Assembly (NCBI GenBank): GCA_022457155.1
Contig: JAJGOT010000038.1
Location: 186,001-250,000 of the forward strand
Reading direction: 5' to 3'
Source: Cladopsammia gracilis
Taxonomy: Eukaryota; Cnidaria; Anthozoa; Scleractinia; Dendrophylliidae
Length of the DNA: 64,000 bases
The notes under the pieces were generated by a model. It ran no database searches. It was not told the DNA's origin and saw only the letters and a program-made list of their open reading frames with translations. This document shows positions 11,191 through 23,251 of this stretch, piece by piece; position 1 is the first letter of the stretch; every line of letters starts with the position of its first letter. A program made the translations under genes and the position numbers.

Positions 11191-11539
11191 GACTGAAAAC
11201 GTCGAAGGCGCCTTTTTCAAACATGAGTGCAATCAAGCAACCCGAACGAATCAGAACGAACGAATTTTCTGGTCGGATCAAAACGTCTGGGGCCTGAAAA
11301 GCTATATTTCTGCAGAATATTTACGACAGAGATTTATTTTTTAAGTTTTGAAAGCTTAGAAATCTGTAAAATCCTTAGTTGACGAAACAACTTAAAACAA
11401 GTCGGGCTTGAGAAACGTACGCCAGTCCTTATGGATCGACATTGAAGATCGATAAGGACTGACTCTACAAGCAAACTGTCCAAAACGTCGTCTGTGAGGG
11501 GAATGGGACTGAGCATGGAGGAGTAAGTTTGTTGTTTAA

Positions 11540-11962
11540 AGTGCACCTAACCCCCAATTTTTTTCTTTTAATCAACTCTATGTACGTTGAAAAGTTAAAT
11601 AGTGAACGTCGCGTTAGTGAGTTATAGAGATTTGAATTTACAAAATGCTAATTAGATGAAGTCAAATCAAGACAACCATTATTTCTACTTCAATTTACAA
11701 TACGCAGTTCACAGCTTAAGGACAATCAATTTAAGAAATACTAAATAAAAACTGTTAATAGGCAATTGATTTGTGAAAAAAAAAATATTACTTGGAGGTG
11801 GAAACAAGTAGTTGTATAATAAACGAGTCTTGATTTGACGTCATCTTATTAACATTTTGTAAATTCAAACCTCTATAATTCACTTATAACAAGAAACATT
11901 TAACTTTCAAACTTTTCAACGTACATAGAGTTGATTAAGCGAAAAAACAATTTTGGTGCACT
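11540..11962. mobile_element. TTAA-flanked TIR element, family 1
   Basis: The ends are AGTGCACC..GGTGCACT with TTAA directly outside both (11536-11539 and 11963-11966). The inverted repeats extend more than 60 bases (ATCAACTCTATGTACGTTGA and complement) and reappear deeper inside around GAATTTACAAAATG. TTAA targets are the piggyBac habit, but there is no transposase here. A partial relative is at 15975-16130. Confidence 0.75.
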
Positions 11963-11969
11963 TTAACCC

Positions 11970-12982
11970 TTTAACCCCCAAGGGTTTTTGTGTTTTTGAG
12001 CGATTTCCTGCATACAAACGCGCCATAGGCTTTCGTGACTCCATAAGTGAAGTTACCGTTGAAAGAGCTGCTATTCTAAAACACTGAAGGCTCGAGTTTA
12101 CTGGAAACGTCATTGTGACGTGGTCCAGTTTTGCTTCGTTCGTTCTCAATAAAGGCTTCAATATCATGTTTCTGCGACTTTTGGTAAGTTCAAAGCCATT
12201 TTTCATCTTTAGTAGCTGCCTGGTGAGCATCATCATTAAGCTTGAAGGTAGTTCAGAGTCCACTTTCTCAATGAAACGAGTTAGGCGTTGTACTTCGTTA
12301 ATGAATTTGGATCGCTGCTCGTTGAACTGGAAAAACGGCCGCCACGAAACGAAGTAGCCTTGGGACTCGACTCTGGATAAATTTCTCGACCTACCACGGC
12401 ATATTTTGGAAGTTGCGACCACTGAAGAACACAACAAGCGCGAAATTTCGGTGGTAGGTCGGAGTGGCTGTGGACTTAGTATAAATATGAAATATGTGGG
12501 GAAAGGAATGAACCCTGTCCAAAATTCTCGCTATTTCCCAGCATGTAGTGCAGTGGTGATGTTGAAAATCGAGGCAAGGCAAGGATGCATTAGAACGAGA
12601 GGCTGTAGCTCGGCCCGGGCAACGAATAAGAGCAAACAAAATCACTTCTAAGGTAGGACTAGGACTGAATTTTGCTCTGAATGTTGACTTTTGGGTTTGC
12701 AACGATGATTTCAATTAAAAAAACTGAAGGCAAAAACATGATTTTTGTTGCTTTTCTATGACGTTAAAAACGGTCATTTTTGTTCTTGTCGAAATTCAAA
12801 TGCTAATATTTTGCAAAAATCGCTGACTTTTTGTGTTTATTGGGTATCTCAATTGAAAGAACTTTCTAGTCAGTGCTCACAACTGATAGTTAAGGCAATG
12901 CACGATTGAGGAAATTGCAATTTTTTTAAAAGCAGTGGGTCTTGTAGTGCCATTTGGCACTATTGGGGCTAAAAGGGTTAAC
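11970..12982. mobile_element. ~1-kb repeat bounded by TTTAACCC / AAAGGGTTAA
   Basis: The ends CTTTAACCCCCAAGGG and GGGGCTAAAAGGGTTAA form short inverted repeats. Its left 130 bases (GTTTACTGGAAACGTCATTG and neighbours) recur inverted at 54890-55050. A 173-aa minus-strand ORF crosses its left end but runs into the neighbouring element and has no recognised domain, so I do not call it a gene. Confidence 0.55.
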
Positions 12983-13121
12983 TCTTTCCAACACAACGGA
13001 ACTTCTTGGCGTAACAATTGATGACAAATTGAATTTCGAAAACCACATCGCAAAAATATGTAGAAAAGTCAGTCGACAGATCGCTGTACTAATCAAAGGG
13101 CTCTTAAAGCCATCTCGTTAA
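12981..13121 (+). pseudogene. Jockey-like LINE RT fragment
   Basis: A 46-residue frame reads TTELLGVTIDDKLNFENHI, with ICRKVSRQIAVL following. This is the block just after the RT catalytic region in jockey/CR1-type LINE ORF2 proteins (LGV.LD..L.F..HI..I..K). Both sides are cut by other repeats; the stop ends it after KPSR. A better preserved relative lies at 46335-47060. Confidence 0.75.
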
Positions 13122-13210
13122 AGCGTTAGAACGTGTGGTTAATAAAAACAAAATAGAAGAATTAATAGTGAATATGGTAAAGATGCCGTTGTAGCGCACC
13201 TTTAGATTAA

Positions 13211-13928
13211 GGTTACAGTGTACCTTCGGGGGTGTCTCCAGTATAACAGCTCTAGCGACTTGAGATTACACTTAATATACCTAAACCCAGAAATCAAATT
13301 AAAGCTTATAGAGCTGGCTATCTAAATATGGAAACCATTTGGTATTAAAATGAATTGTCGAATTTTTTACGACGTCTAAATTCGAACGTCCGAATCAGCT
13401 TTAAAACGCTATAACTCAAAGCGATTATTATATTTTGCTAATTTGATTTGTTCTCGGGTTTCCGGACACGAAGCGCTAAAAAAACGTGTCGACGATTTTC
13501 CATATTCAATTGCAGTGAAAAGTTACAGAATATTTTCGAAAACGGGAGAAAAAAAATTGGAATGATCGCACGAAAATGGCTCTTGACGAAAACGTTTTCA
13601 GAATTAAGAAATTCGCCGACATGTTTTTGTTAATTATATGTTAGCCTAGCTTCTGTCCAAATTTAAGGAAAATCGAACAAATTCCCTTTGAGTTGTAGCT
13701 CTTTAAAGTGTCCCCAACAAGCGAAAAATTAACTTTGAGAAAACGGCGCTTAAAAAAACATATCGCTTAATAAACAAACTCCGCCCACAAAAGTTATACC
13801 GTCATTTCTCCGTCAACTTTCACTATTTTTCGATACTTTTTTTTTGGATGAAAGTTCATTCTGTAAACTTTATTTTAACGCCAACAAAAAATTTTCAATA
13901 AATTTTCGATCTGAAGGTACACTGTAAC
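13211..13928. mobile_element. TTAA-flanked TIR element, family 2
   Basis: GGTTACAGTGTACCTTC at the left is mirrored by GAAGGTACACTGTAACC at the right. TTAA lies immediately outside both ends (13207-13210, 13929-13932). About 718 bases, AT-rich, no transposase seen. Confidence 0.75.
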
Positions 13929-13932
13929 CTTA

Positions 13933-14614
13933 AGTCTACTTAAAATACGTACATGAAAACATCACATGATGCATATCAGCCAATAGAAATTTATGTTCAC
14001 GAAATGGGCTTTACATTTTCAAAAAAAAAAAACAACTTTAACATAAAAGGCTGATCAGACAGCAAATTTGTTCGATTTCTTTTAATAAGATATGCCCGAT
14101 ATTTCGGTTAGACAAAACTAACCTTCATCAGGGGCTAGGAAAGCTTAGTGAAGATGGAAACAAACGGTTACAATATTTAAAATGGGCTAAGATAAATTGC
14201 TGGCACACGATAGGCTAATAAACAAGTAACGGTCCAGCTATATATTGCTACTGTTTGTTCTAGTGGTCCTTGCATTTTTACAGAAGTTATTTACATTTTC
14301 ACGCTAGTAACTAAAATGGGGTCCTATTATTTGGTTATACAATAGACGTGTTTAGAAATGTTATAGGCTGGGCCTTATCATCATCATTATTATTTTTTTT
14401 TGCAAAAGGAGGGGAACCCGTGCCCCTCTGCTAACAACTTCTCTGTACAGCATTGGGGGATCTTTTCTCATCAGTGCTCCACTTTTTCAAGACCAAAAGC
14501 CAGAATAATCCTCAACTTCGACGACTAAGGAGAGCTTTTTTTCACAAGATTTGGTGCCGTTTTTTCACCACAAGCAAGAAAGCGTCTTGTAACCAACTGT
14601 CTTCGCTTTGGTGA
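13933..14614. other. No protein gene; holds a ribozyme-like motif
   Basis: Apart from the minus-strand hammerhead-like motif at 14098-14131, I see only AT-rich sequence and a short GC-richer lead-in to the LINE relic. Confidence 0.45.
14098..14131 (-). ncRNA. Hammerhead-ribozyme-like motif, locus 3
   Basis: On the minus strand CTGATGA is followed by A, a perfect 6-bp hairpin GGTTAG..CTAACC, GAAA, T and ATC. Compared with the other two loci, the C.GTC pair is replaced by T.ATC, a compensatory change, and the ATAT across stem III is again self-complementary. No PLE protein is visible beside it. Activity is inference. Confidence 0.5.
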
Positions 14615-15320
14615 GTGCGTGCTTTTCAATTTGGGTTTTGGTCTCGCGAGTTTTCTCGCCCTCGCGTTACGTGGAGATGGCCGCGCGTACCGCACACCAG
14701 CCGTTCGCCCACACTAGAACTTACTGTCCGCTTGATAGTGGAGGAAAACCTGGATCTTGACTCGCTCAGTATAGCGCAGTCGTTACCGAACTTTAAGGAA
14801 GAAATCGTTGGGACAGAATCGGCCACGCGGTTGGCAGCATCGGGCTTTGACTGCGAAAGCCGCGTTATCCCTTTACGCCTTTTACGGCAAAAAGCACTAC
14901 ACGTGTCATGCTTCATTCCCGTTGAATTCCCCGATGAAAACCTGCTACAACTCGTGGAACAATACGGCGACCTCAAAGCGCGAGCAGTCCGCCGGCTTTG
15001 CTTCAAAGCTACGCGCACATCGAGAACGGCATCCGTGTCGTAGAATTCACACGTTTACAAAAGGCAGTGCCACGCAAATAAGTCACTCAAGGGCTCGAGT
15101 TATTTTTTTAAGTACACTGGCCAGCCAATACTATGCTACCGGTGCCAGTCTCCCCCAAGACTCCCCGAAGGCGAAACGCCGCGAGGCGAACCGCGAGGCT
15201 CCAGTGCCCGGAGGGGGGACACCAGAGGCCTCCCGACCCCCACTACAGCAACCAGCAACGACACTCCCCCTGTAACCACAATAGGCCATTTGCACGATAG
15301 CGTCATTTGACTACAACTAC
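14615..15320 (+). pseudogene. Tx1/L1-type LINE ORF1 relic (zinc knuckle)
   Basis: Frames shift along the stretch. The first part reads RAFQFGFWSREF..LELTVRLIVEENLDLDSL and continues through CFIPVEFPDENLLQLVEQYG; a second frame gives HIENGIRVVEFTRL. In a third, KYTGQPILCYRCQSPP resembles the start of the CCHC knuckle in Tx1/L1 ORF1, followed by a Pro/Thr/Arg-rich tail ending at a TGA. ORF1 proteins bind the element RNA. At least two frameshifts; assignment rests on the knuckle-like end and on the ORF2 relic behind it. Confidence 0.55.
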
Positions 15321-15539
15321 CAGAACTCATTTCGTTTTTCCTTTCTTATTTAAATTTTGTAATCCCAGTGAGGTTTAAATAACAAAGGTCCTAATTTGCA
15401 CTACAAAACAAAAAAATGAACCTCCGTGCGACCCTTCTCCAGAAACTGCCGGCCACCCCCTACTACCGATGCCGTGAGCGTAAGCGTGAGAAGTCCTGTC
15501 TCGTGGTAATTTAAATACAACAGATGATCACACGCGTTT

Positions 15540-15925
15540 GGCGGAGATCAAAGATCTCCTAAAAACGCCATCATTCGCAGTAAAAAACAGTGGATAAAGC
15601 TGGGGGAAAAACCGACCAAGTATTTCCCGGGAGTATTTCTACCAGCTTGAAAATCAGCGACAAACACGCGACTCAATTTCAGAGTTGCGTGCCAACAATT
15701 CAATCGTGACTTCCGATAAAAATATTCTTCGTGAATGTCGCGATTTTTATCGTAACCTCCATTCGGCTGAACAAGTTTATTTATCTAGCCAAGACTGGCT
15801 TTTAGACCAACTGGATAAAACTCTGGCATCTGAAGACCAGGAGAAATGCGAAGGTGACCTCACACTCTTCGAATGTCAATGTTTTGTAATAACGAAATAT
15901 AATATCCAATTTGTTCAACACTTTT
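15540..15925 (+). pseudogene. Tx1/L1-type LINE ORF2, pre-RT segment
   Basis: The frame reads IIRSKKQWIKLGEKPTKYF, then after a one-base slip FYQLENQRQTRDSISELR and a later CRDFYRNLHSAEQV. This is the linker between endonuclease and RT in L1/Tx1-type ORF2 (GEKPTK.F..LE..R....I..L). The RT itself is absent: similarity ends near GDLTLFEC. The same segment opens the LINE at 38880, so both copies belong to related families. Confidence 0.75.
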
Positions 15926-15974
15926 GAACAGTTTAATGGTAAAATATTTATTGATTTCAAAGTTGCGTTTGTGA

Positions 15975-16130
15975 GTTTATTTTTAGAGATTTGAATTTAC
16001 AAAATGGTAATTAGATGACGCCGACCCGGGACTTTGCCATTATTTCTACGCCAATTTACAATGCGCAGTTTACAGCTTGAGGATAATAATTTGATAAATA
16101 CTAAAAAATAAACTGTGGAAAAACGTAAGA
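15975..16130. repeat. Partial copy of the 11540-11962 element
   Basis: GAGATTTGAATTTACAAAATG, the ATTATTTCTAC..CAATTTACAA block and the AGTTTACAGCTTGAGG block follow the same order as at 11630-11760. No end is preserved. Confidence 0.7.
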
Positions 16131-17140
16131 ATTCACTAGCATCCGTGAGATTTTCAAAACAGATCACCATATCTGTACAAGCCATGTCGGGATGCAATCC
16201 CGAACGCCATTATGAAACAACGGATCAGGAGGTTCTTCAAGCTCTAAGAAACACTACTCAAAAACAGAATAAAACAAGGAACTAAAACATAAACTGCAAG
16301 AAGTCATTATTCCAGTAGAGATACGGCAGCTTCAGACTTTGATCTTGGACACTTACATCCGTGATAAAGATCCACTTTCTCACAAGTCTTGCACACCGCA
16401 GACTTAGACACTAAATCACCGGCTGAGAGATTGGAGGCTCAGAGACCGGACGAGAGAAAGCGGCGGAAATCGAGCCTCAGAGATTGACTGATCCAAGCAT
16501 ATTCATAACAATTAACAAAAACTGCAGCCGATCACTACTTATCTTGCAACAAAAGTTAGCCAAAGACGCTCCAACATATGCCAAGAGAACTAGCATAACG
16601 AAGGCATAGACTGGAAACAATAATTCTATAAATGGCAGTGAGTGTGCACAGCATGTAAACTGACCTCCTGTCATTAAAGAGATTTATATCCCAAAGATAA
16701 AAGAGTCATACAATACATCGAGCATTTGTCACATCTCTATTTTGGTGATCAAAGGGGAACAAATATCTCGTAGACCTTCTTGGGAAAGCTATTCTAGAGG
16801 TTTCTTTATACATTATGCAACTAGCGGGAGTGGTGTTTGGCCTGTCACTTTTATAATACTGATATTCTCAAATTAATATATGTATCATATGTTTAATAGA
16901 TAAAATACTACATGTAAAGAAAGCCAAATTTAAAAAACGTGAAAAGTATGAAAAGTATGATTTTCTAGTACTTAGGAAACAAAACTCTTTCACCCCTGAC
17001 CAAGTTAACTTTAAATATATATAACCAGTTATTCAGATTCCCGTTTTGGCGATTATAAATGGCCAAACACAATAACATACGAGAGGAAAATAGTTAACAA
17101 CTTCAAAGCTATAGCACACGCACTTTTTCTTATCAATTAC
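16131..17140. other. No gene seen
   Basis: Non-coding; probably the 3' flank of the DIRS-type remnant on the minus strand, but nothing in it supports a call. Confidence 0.4.
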
Positions 17141-17470
17141 TAGCACAAACAGACTCAGTAGATGGGGTTAAACGGATGTTGAACTATGTTTATTCAAATT
17201 GATACTGCACAAGAAACAACACCCTAAACCGGGTGAGGGGTGGGGGGGGGGGGGGGGTTGCTCTTGCTTTCACAAAGGATAACACAGGAATGAATGATCG
17301 TGACAGTGGAACGCTCAAAAAGGTCTTATCTGAATACATGCATTCCAAAGTTATCCATAACGGAAACTAGTGTAGTAATTAACCCTTTTAACATATCTAT
17401 GATAAAAACACTCAATTACTACCACAAACAGACTCAGTAGATGGGGTTAAACGTATGTTTATTCAATAAA
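17141..17470. repeat. Direct repeats flanking the DIRS-type recombinase
   Basis: A block starting TTGCTCTTGCTTTCACAAAG at 17258 recurs at 19021-19180 almost unchanged, including TAACCCTTTTAACATATCTA. A second block, CACAAACAGACTCAGTAGAT, occurs at about 17153 and again at 17425. So a piece from the 5' side of the element (minus sense) has been placed after the recombinase, between two copies of another short repeat, next to a poly-G run (17244-17258). Split direct repeats of DIRS/PAT/Ngaro elements could look like this. Confidence 0.65.
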
Positions 17471-17589
17471 CCGCCAAAGTCAAAGGGGAAAAAGAATAAA
17501 AAAAGGTTTGAGAAGAAGAAGTTACGATGTGGGAGAGAGTCTGGTTGTGATAGAATGGAGAATTTTAAAGTTATTTTCGTTGGAAAGAG

Positions 17590-18500
17590 TGAGATAGATT
17601 AAATATGCGTCACTCTTCTAATCGCCATGCGATTTAATAAAAGCTGTAGGCGCTCGATTACAAAAAGCAAATGTAGCGCCTCCGCGACGAAAACTGTGCG
17701 AGGAATACTGTGTGAGGAATACTGTGCGGGATTAAACCCAATGGCTGAAAGAGCATTATACTGGTGAGCCAAGATAGGCCTGTACGATCCCCGAGATTGA
17801 CAAACGAATAATGGTGAAGAGGGCGACAATTGTACACTAGCTAAATACTGCCTAAGCGCGGTGACAGGACAAAGGGGCGAACCGGGAATAAACGGCAAGG
17901 GAATTTCTAAAACCCGCTCCCGAAACTGGAGTGTCTTAGTGCGCGTGATGCGCAACAAAACCCCTTGCGGTGTGAAAGTCATGCTAGATAGTGTCAAAAA
18001 ACACGCCTGGAAATCGCCAATTTCAGACTACTAAATTAGAGATACGTAAAAAAGAAAAGAAGGCTACTAAAAATAAAGCACGCATGCAGACGTGCAAATG
18101 ATTATCTAAATCGAAAAGACGGGACAATTGTAAAAGGATCTCAACAGTGATCGGTTCTTTTCGTGCGACACAATCACCCAAGATCCGACGCACCGCTCGT
18201 TTGGCAAGATAAACGTCATATTAAATCGTCAAGAAAGGCAAAACTGGCACCACACGAGCGGTTAATATGTGAAATAATGCTCAAATAATTAACGATCGAA
18301 CGGTATGACGTTAAAGAACGTGACAAAAAAAACTAAATAAAGCAAATAAACGGATTTGGAAACTGGGAAAGGCAAGAAATCGAAATATTGGCAAAACAAT
18401 AAATATGTTCGCATATAGCATCTCATAGAGCGCTTTGTGGAGTCGCAAAAAGCATGGACCTGGATAGTTCCTAAATACTGCTGCAAAGCGTCGATGTGAT
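17590..18500 (-). pseudogene. DIRS-type tyrosine recombinase relic
   Basis: Minus-strand frames give AFCDSTKRSMRCYMRTYLLF (N-terminal arm), then LLRITRTKTLQFRERVLEIP, PLCPVTALRQYL, SPLFVCQSRG, the catalytic-domain layout of DIRS-family YRs. These enzymes join the circular cDNA to the genome instead of an integrase. Box II should read HSFRRGGA; here a roughly 15-base tandem duplication gives HSIPRT, and the proper HSFRRGGATFAF lies one frame away. The tryptophan of SHGDW is a TAG stop. RNase H sits just upstream in the same strand sense. Confidence 0.8.
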
Positions 18501-18599
18501 CTGCGAGATAAAATTGAAAAACAGATTGAAAGAAAGAAAAATCAATAAACTTAATAAGGATCTATGAAAATAAATGGAAGTAGCTACTTAATATACATT

Positions 18600-19114
18600 A
18601 AAAACGAACATAGAGTCGCTAGGAAATACTTGGGTAAGGTTCAAGGTAGCTACGGCATGCTGCAAATAGTCTGAGTACGAGGAGTCTAAGTGAGAACGAC
18701 TCAACGCATCCGCTAAAACGTTAGACTATGACTTCCCGCTAATGTAACGCGCAGATAAACGGATATTGTTAAGAGACAGCAACAACCAAATTTCACGTAG
18801 ACAACGCTGCATGAAGGCGTTCGTTGAACGTTGATTGTTCAGTGCGTATACGCTGACCTGATTGTAAGCAGTTCGAGCTGGTTAATGTTCAAATATTGAC
18901 TAGCAATAAAAGGAGGAAACTTGGCATGGAAGAATTCCCCAAAACACACTGCACCACAAGCATCAAGACAAGCATCACATGCCAACAGTTCTGGATCGGA
19001 CACAGTAATGGCGGTCGGAATTGTTGCTCTTGCTTTCACAAAGGATAACACAGGAATGAATGATCGTGACAGTGGAACACTCAAAAAGGTCTTATCTGAA
19101 TACATGCATTCCAA
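18600..19114 (-). pseudogene. DIRS-type RNase H relic
   Basis: DPELLACDACLDACGAVC, then FFHAKFPPFIASQYLNINQLELLTI, match the RNase H of retroelements (DAS..GWGA.. and NINELELLA). A second frame continues STNAFMQRCLREIWLLL, ISGKS, NVLADALSRSHLD, where ADALSR marks the C-terminal end. A stop after ISGKS and frame changes make it dead. The RT that should precede it (towards higher coordinates) is missing; homology ends in the direct repeat at 19021-19180. Confidence 0.75.
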
Positions 19115-19184
19115 AGATATCCATAACGGAAACTAGTGTAGTAATTAACCCTTTTAACATATCTATGATAAAAACACTCAATTG

Positions 19185-20639
19185 CATCACCTTCCTGACT
19201 CTTCAACGAACCAGATACAAACACGAATAAAAAGTCAGAAAAGATTGTTTGTGAAGCAAAGTAACAGGTGAAGTTAAATCGAATTTAAGAACTCTACTAA
19301 CTTACCGTTTCCTAAACACAGATTTTAAAAGCCCGTAATCGTCACACTCCATTATCGGTCAAACTCGAAACGCAACATTCATATATTTTCCAACTAGGGT
19401 TGAGTGAGGCATGAAGTGGAACTTGAAGACAGTTTGGACAATAAAGTTAATGTTTCGTGTTTTTGTTTCGTGCCATTTTAAAGTTATTTCTGCTTCTTTT
19501 CTTTCTTTGTTTTTTGTTTTTTTTGGTAAAAATCGTAAGGAATTATTTTTCTGTTTTTTTTTCATCCGCATTTTATCATCCGCATTTTGTTATCCGCATT
19601 TTATTATCCGCCGTCCGCCATCCGCCATCCGCCGCCATCCGGTCCTCATTTTACAGAACGGTGAACTCTCATAACTCATAACTCTCATAACAGTGAACTC
19701 CTAGACGACCGGCACAACAGTCATTTGTATTCCCGATTCAACTCCAGACACGTCCTCAAAAGAACCAGAGACTGTTATCATAATACTGATACGTTTTTAC
19801 AACAAGGTACAATAATTCACTCACTAGTTTTCTCGTTGTTTATGTTCATATTGGCGCCAGAACAGCAACCATAACTATGGGAACTATACAACCTCCGGTC
19901 AGGAAGTTAAATTGCAGTTTAATACCGATGCCTTGGATTTTATTTATACTTCACCAGAAATCCGCAAACATTTCCTTCCAGCAGAAATTTTAGCTGTCTC
20001 CGCGACCCGCAAAATATCCTTGTGCACGGTAGCTAAATTAACAAAACTATGACGTCTTTCCCATACTATTGCATAATCAAACCGTAATAGCAATGAATCA
20101 AAATAGAACAAACGCAATTTTGCTTTGCCATATCGCTCATATTAAAACACAAACTTTCCCGTCCCATTTAACTTTCTTAAAACGTCTCCATTCGTAAAAA
20201 TACACCGTGAAATTCTCAAACTGCGTTTGCCAAAAAAAAAAAACGCAAGGCAGCTTAAATGGCTTTACGACAAATGATTGAAACTGATAGGTAACGTGAG
20301 ATATCGAAACTTAAGAAGAACTTAATACCTTTGCGGTAACGTAATGTGAGATATGACAAGTTCATCACAAGTTTTGACATCCCGATACCCAAGGGAAATT
20401 AACAATAGGTCCGGGGGTGCTCCCCAAAAATTTTAGGAGCAGTATGTGACGCCCTTCTTGAAATCCTAACCGGTTTAACCAACCATATCCTCAATGCCCT
20501 AATATAGCTTCTATAAAGAAGAAACAACTAACCCCCCCGGACAAAAGTCCACAAAAATTTGTTAACAACTTTTGTCCCCATATTCTACTGACTCCTATAT
20601 CTCGTTTCGCGCGCATGCGCTTTAACGAGATAAAAAGGA
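19185..20639. other. No gene; low-complexity and short repeats
   Basis: A CATCCGCATTTT-type repeat occupies about 19562-19642 and TCTCATAAC repeats about 19668-19690. A poly-A stretch is at 20230. ORFs over the T-rich part are compositional. Nothing else supported. Confidence 0.5.
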
Positions 20640-21433
20640 TGCAGAAACTGTTGCCTTTTGAAACTAGGAGAGACCTTTACAAGACCTTCATACTATCGCA
20701 CATTAATTATTGTTCCGAAACATGACATTTCTGTAGTAAGAAATCACCTGACAAGTAAGAGATGGTAAACAAATGAGCGCTCGGTTATGTTTTCAGGAAT
20801 GAGTTCACACCTTATGCGGAACTATTAAAACGTATTGATCTCCCAAGTCTCCGCGAACAACGAATAGCGAAAATATTATCCACCGTTTTTAAAATATTAG
20901 CCAGCGATGCCGGACCTGCCAGCTTACGCGATTTTATAACAGTAAAAAGCTCCACGTATAACCTCAGGGACAAAGCAATAGTGAACCTTCCAAAAGTGAA
21001 ATCAACAACATATGACTTAGGATCGTGGAGGTACACTAAATCGAAATTGTGGAATTCGATACCAGACGAGTCGAGGAAGATTCAAACACATAGCTTTTAA
21101 GAACAATTTAAAAACATTAAATCTCACCGGACTATGAGAGTGACGTGCGACAATTTTAAGACACGTTTTACTACTTTTACATTTTATATTATATTTTACA
21201 CTTAGATAAACATTGTAACTCAAATCATTTTTTATTATAGCCTATCTTAAATGGGTTATGTGTGACAATTATAGACAAATTTTACATTAGCATACATTTT
21301 ACATTTATTTAATAATTATTTTAATTCGTAATCAGTTTTAATTATAGCTTAACTTAAATTTATACACTTCTACCTAGAAACTACCTCTTAAGCTAAGCGC
21401 ACTGACCACGTAAAATAAAGGATTGATTGATGC
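20640..21433 (+). pseudogene. Jockey-like LINE ORF2 C-terminus with 3' tail
   Basis: LLPFETRRDLYKTFILSHIN, YCSET then stop; further on YAELLKRIDLPSLREQRIAK, and SLRDFITVKSSTYNLRD, LGSWRYTKSKLWNSIPDESR. This is the post-RT region of CR1/jockey-type LINE ORF2. Broken by TGA and TAA codons and a frame change. The AT-rich 3' region ends AATAAAGGATTGATTGA, a simple-repeat LINE tail. The RT catalytic part is absent (5' truncation). Confidence 0.8.
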
Positions 21434-21596
21434 GTTCTTCTTATTTGTATAGAATTTCGATCCATCATGGCAAAGGTGAAGAAACATTCAGGTCACGTGA
21501 GGTGCAGTATTAAATTTTTCAAGCCTTTCAAGCCCAACAGGCGGTATATACTTCATTGTAACACACCATATAGGGATCCTATCATATAGGGATCCC

Positions 21597-21692
21597 AAAA
21601 ACTCATTTTAAAATGGTTAGCTTTTATTTACTGTTATGGGTAGTGATATCCATAACAGTAAATAAAAGCTAACCATTTTAAAATGAGTTTTT
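21597..21692. repeat. Perfect 43-bp inverted repeat
   Basis: AAAAACTCATTTTAAAATGG continues through GTTATGG (21597-21639). It is followed by a 10-base spacer (GTAGTGATAT), and the arm's exact complement fills 21650-21692. I find no mismatch in 43 positions. Two direct TATAGGGATCC copies precede it, and GTATATACTTCAT on the left is mirrored by ATGAAGTATATAC on the right. Confidence 0.95.
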
Positions 21693-21699
21693 AGCCCTA

Positions 21700-22503
21700 A
21701 GTAAGTGCCGGATTCTTTGACGTGCATAAATTAAAACTACCATGAAGTATATACCCAACAGGCCGTATAAATTCAAACTGGTTTAATTTCTTGCGTCTGT
21801 TCGCGCGGACCAAATAAGGAAAATTTTCATTGTCGCCTTGCTTGCATTGTTCATACAACCTTTTCCCGCGATAAAATGAAAATAAACCAATAGGAGGCCC
21901 CATCTGGTCCCCAATGTTGTAGGATTCCTAGCGTAAAATCTGCGTCTAGACTCAACGAAATGTCTTTTAGACCTGACCCTGCAACTTGTCGCCTGGTGTG
22001 TTCCTCTAAACCTCTTTTTTTTACCGATATCATTATTACTTACGGCGTACAACAGTCTAATTTATGCGCTAGTCTTATCGTGAGGTCCGCGGCTGCGTGT
22101 GAACGCTCGAAATATAATAGAACATTCATGAACAGAGTGTTAGCGAACGCGAAAAGCTCAAAGAACAGATCACGAATAAGTCCGAAACAAGCTCGGCAGT
22201 TTAGCAACGTTAAAGAGTGTTATCATAGGGACAAATAAGAGCTGTTTCGCTCTGTCCGTGACAAAAGAAACCTGTTAGCAACATTCACCATAAAACTGGG
22301 CAAAGAAAATCCGTTTTATCATCCAAAAACATGCAAAACCCTCGTCCGGGTGCTCGGTGGCTGTTTCATTTACCTAGCGTCCTCCTCTAGGATTTTTACC
22401 CCATCCTCGGCAAAACTTTAACCGCAGTCTAGGCGGTAGTCTACCATTTCCATAACCACTGGCTCAGTGGATCCATCCCCGGAGGAACACCAAGTTATCC
22501 ACT
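21700..22503. other. No gene seen
   Basis: Several overlapping ORFs of 60-90 codons on both strands, none with a recognisable domain or splice context. Confidence 0.45.
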
Positions 22504-23251
22504 GGGGCACAGGGACCGTATTCAGGAAAGCATCCTAAGTCCAAAGAGCCTCATAAGATATAACTTAGGAGATAACTGGTATTCACGAAGACCTCCTATT
22601 TTAAAACATGTCCTAACTGCTATTCACGAAGACCTCCTAACTTAAGATATGTGTTAATTTTTCTCATAAACTTAGGAGGTCAAAATTGACGTCCTAACTT
22701 ATTAAAACATGTCTTGACTTCAATTGTTGACGATAGTTACCGATTACATAAACATTTTAAAGCATTATGTTACTTTCCTAAGAAAAATTAAATATTTCTA
22801 GTAATGTCAAACAACACGGTTAGTTGCATATAGGCCTTCGTGTCATTAACGGGTTCCACATTTCTTTCTCATTGCAGTGTTATATTTCCGTTTTTTGTGA
22901 AAATAAGCCCGTGTACAAAAAATATCGAAGAAGACCCTATTAAAATAATGATGGATTTGTTTGTTTCTTTCACTACTGACCGTGAACGACCATGAACGAA
23001 GACATATTGCCATTGTAATAACAATTTACACAATACAAAATATTCATTCATATAATTTTCATAACTTATTATTCATAAGAGCGCGCCATATAAACTATGT
23101 CTGATTGGTTTACTTTCACTAATCGATAACAGACCGCAACCATTAAACTTAGGAGACTGCTACGTTACGCTTACCTTAGGATGGTCATAAGATATCGTTC
23201 GTGAATGGCACTAAGGACAGACCTTTGGTAGGATTTCGTGAATACGGCCCC
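22504..23251. mobile_element. 750-bp TIR element (GGGGCCGTATTCACGAAA ends)
   Basis: The left end GGGGCACAGGGACCGTATTC is mirrored by the right end GAATACGGCCCC, preceded by TAGGATTTCGT. The interior repeats CTCCTAA/TTAGGAG and ATTCACGAAGACCTCCTAA motifs. No coding capacity. Its right end recurs twice at 57430-57640. Confidence 0.65.

Noticed and set aside
11916..12437. 173-aa minus-strand ORF as a gene
   Set aside because: It crosses the border of two repeats, has no recognised domain and no splice or start context.
14626..15018. 130-aa minus-strand ORF
   Set aside because: It is the antisense shadow of the LINE ORF1 relic; the plus strand carries the recognisable motifs.
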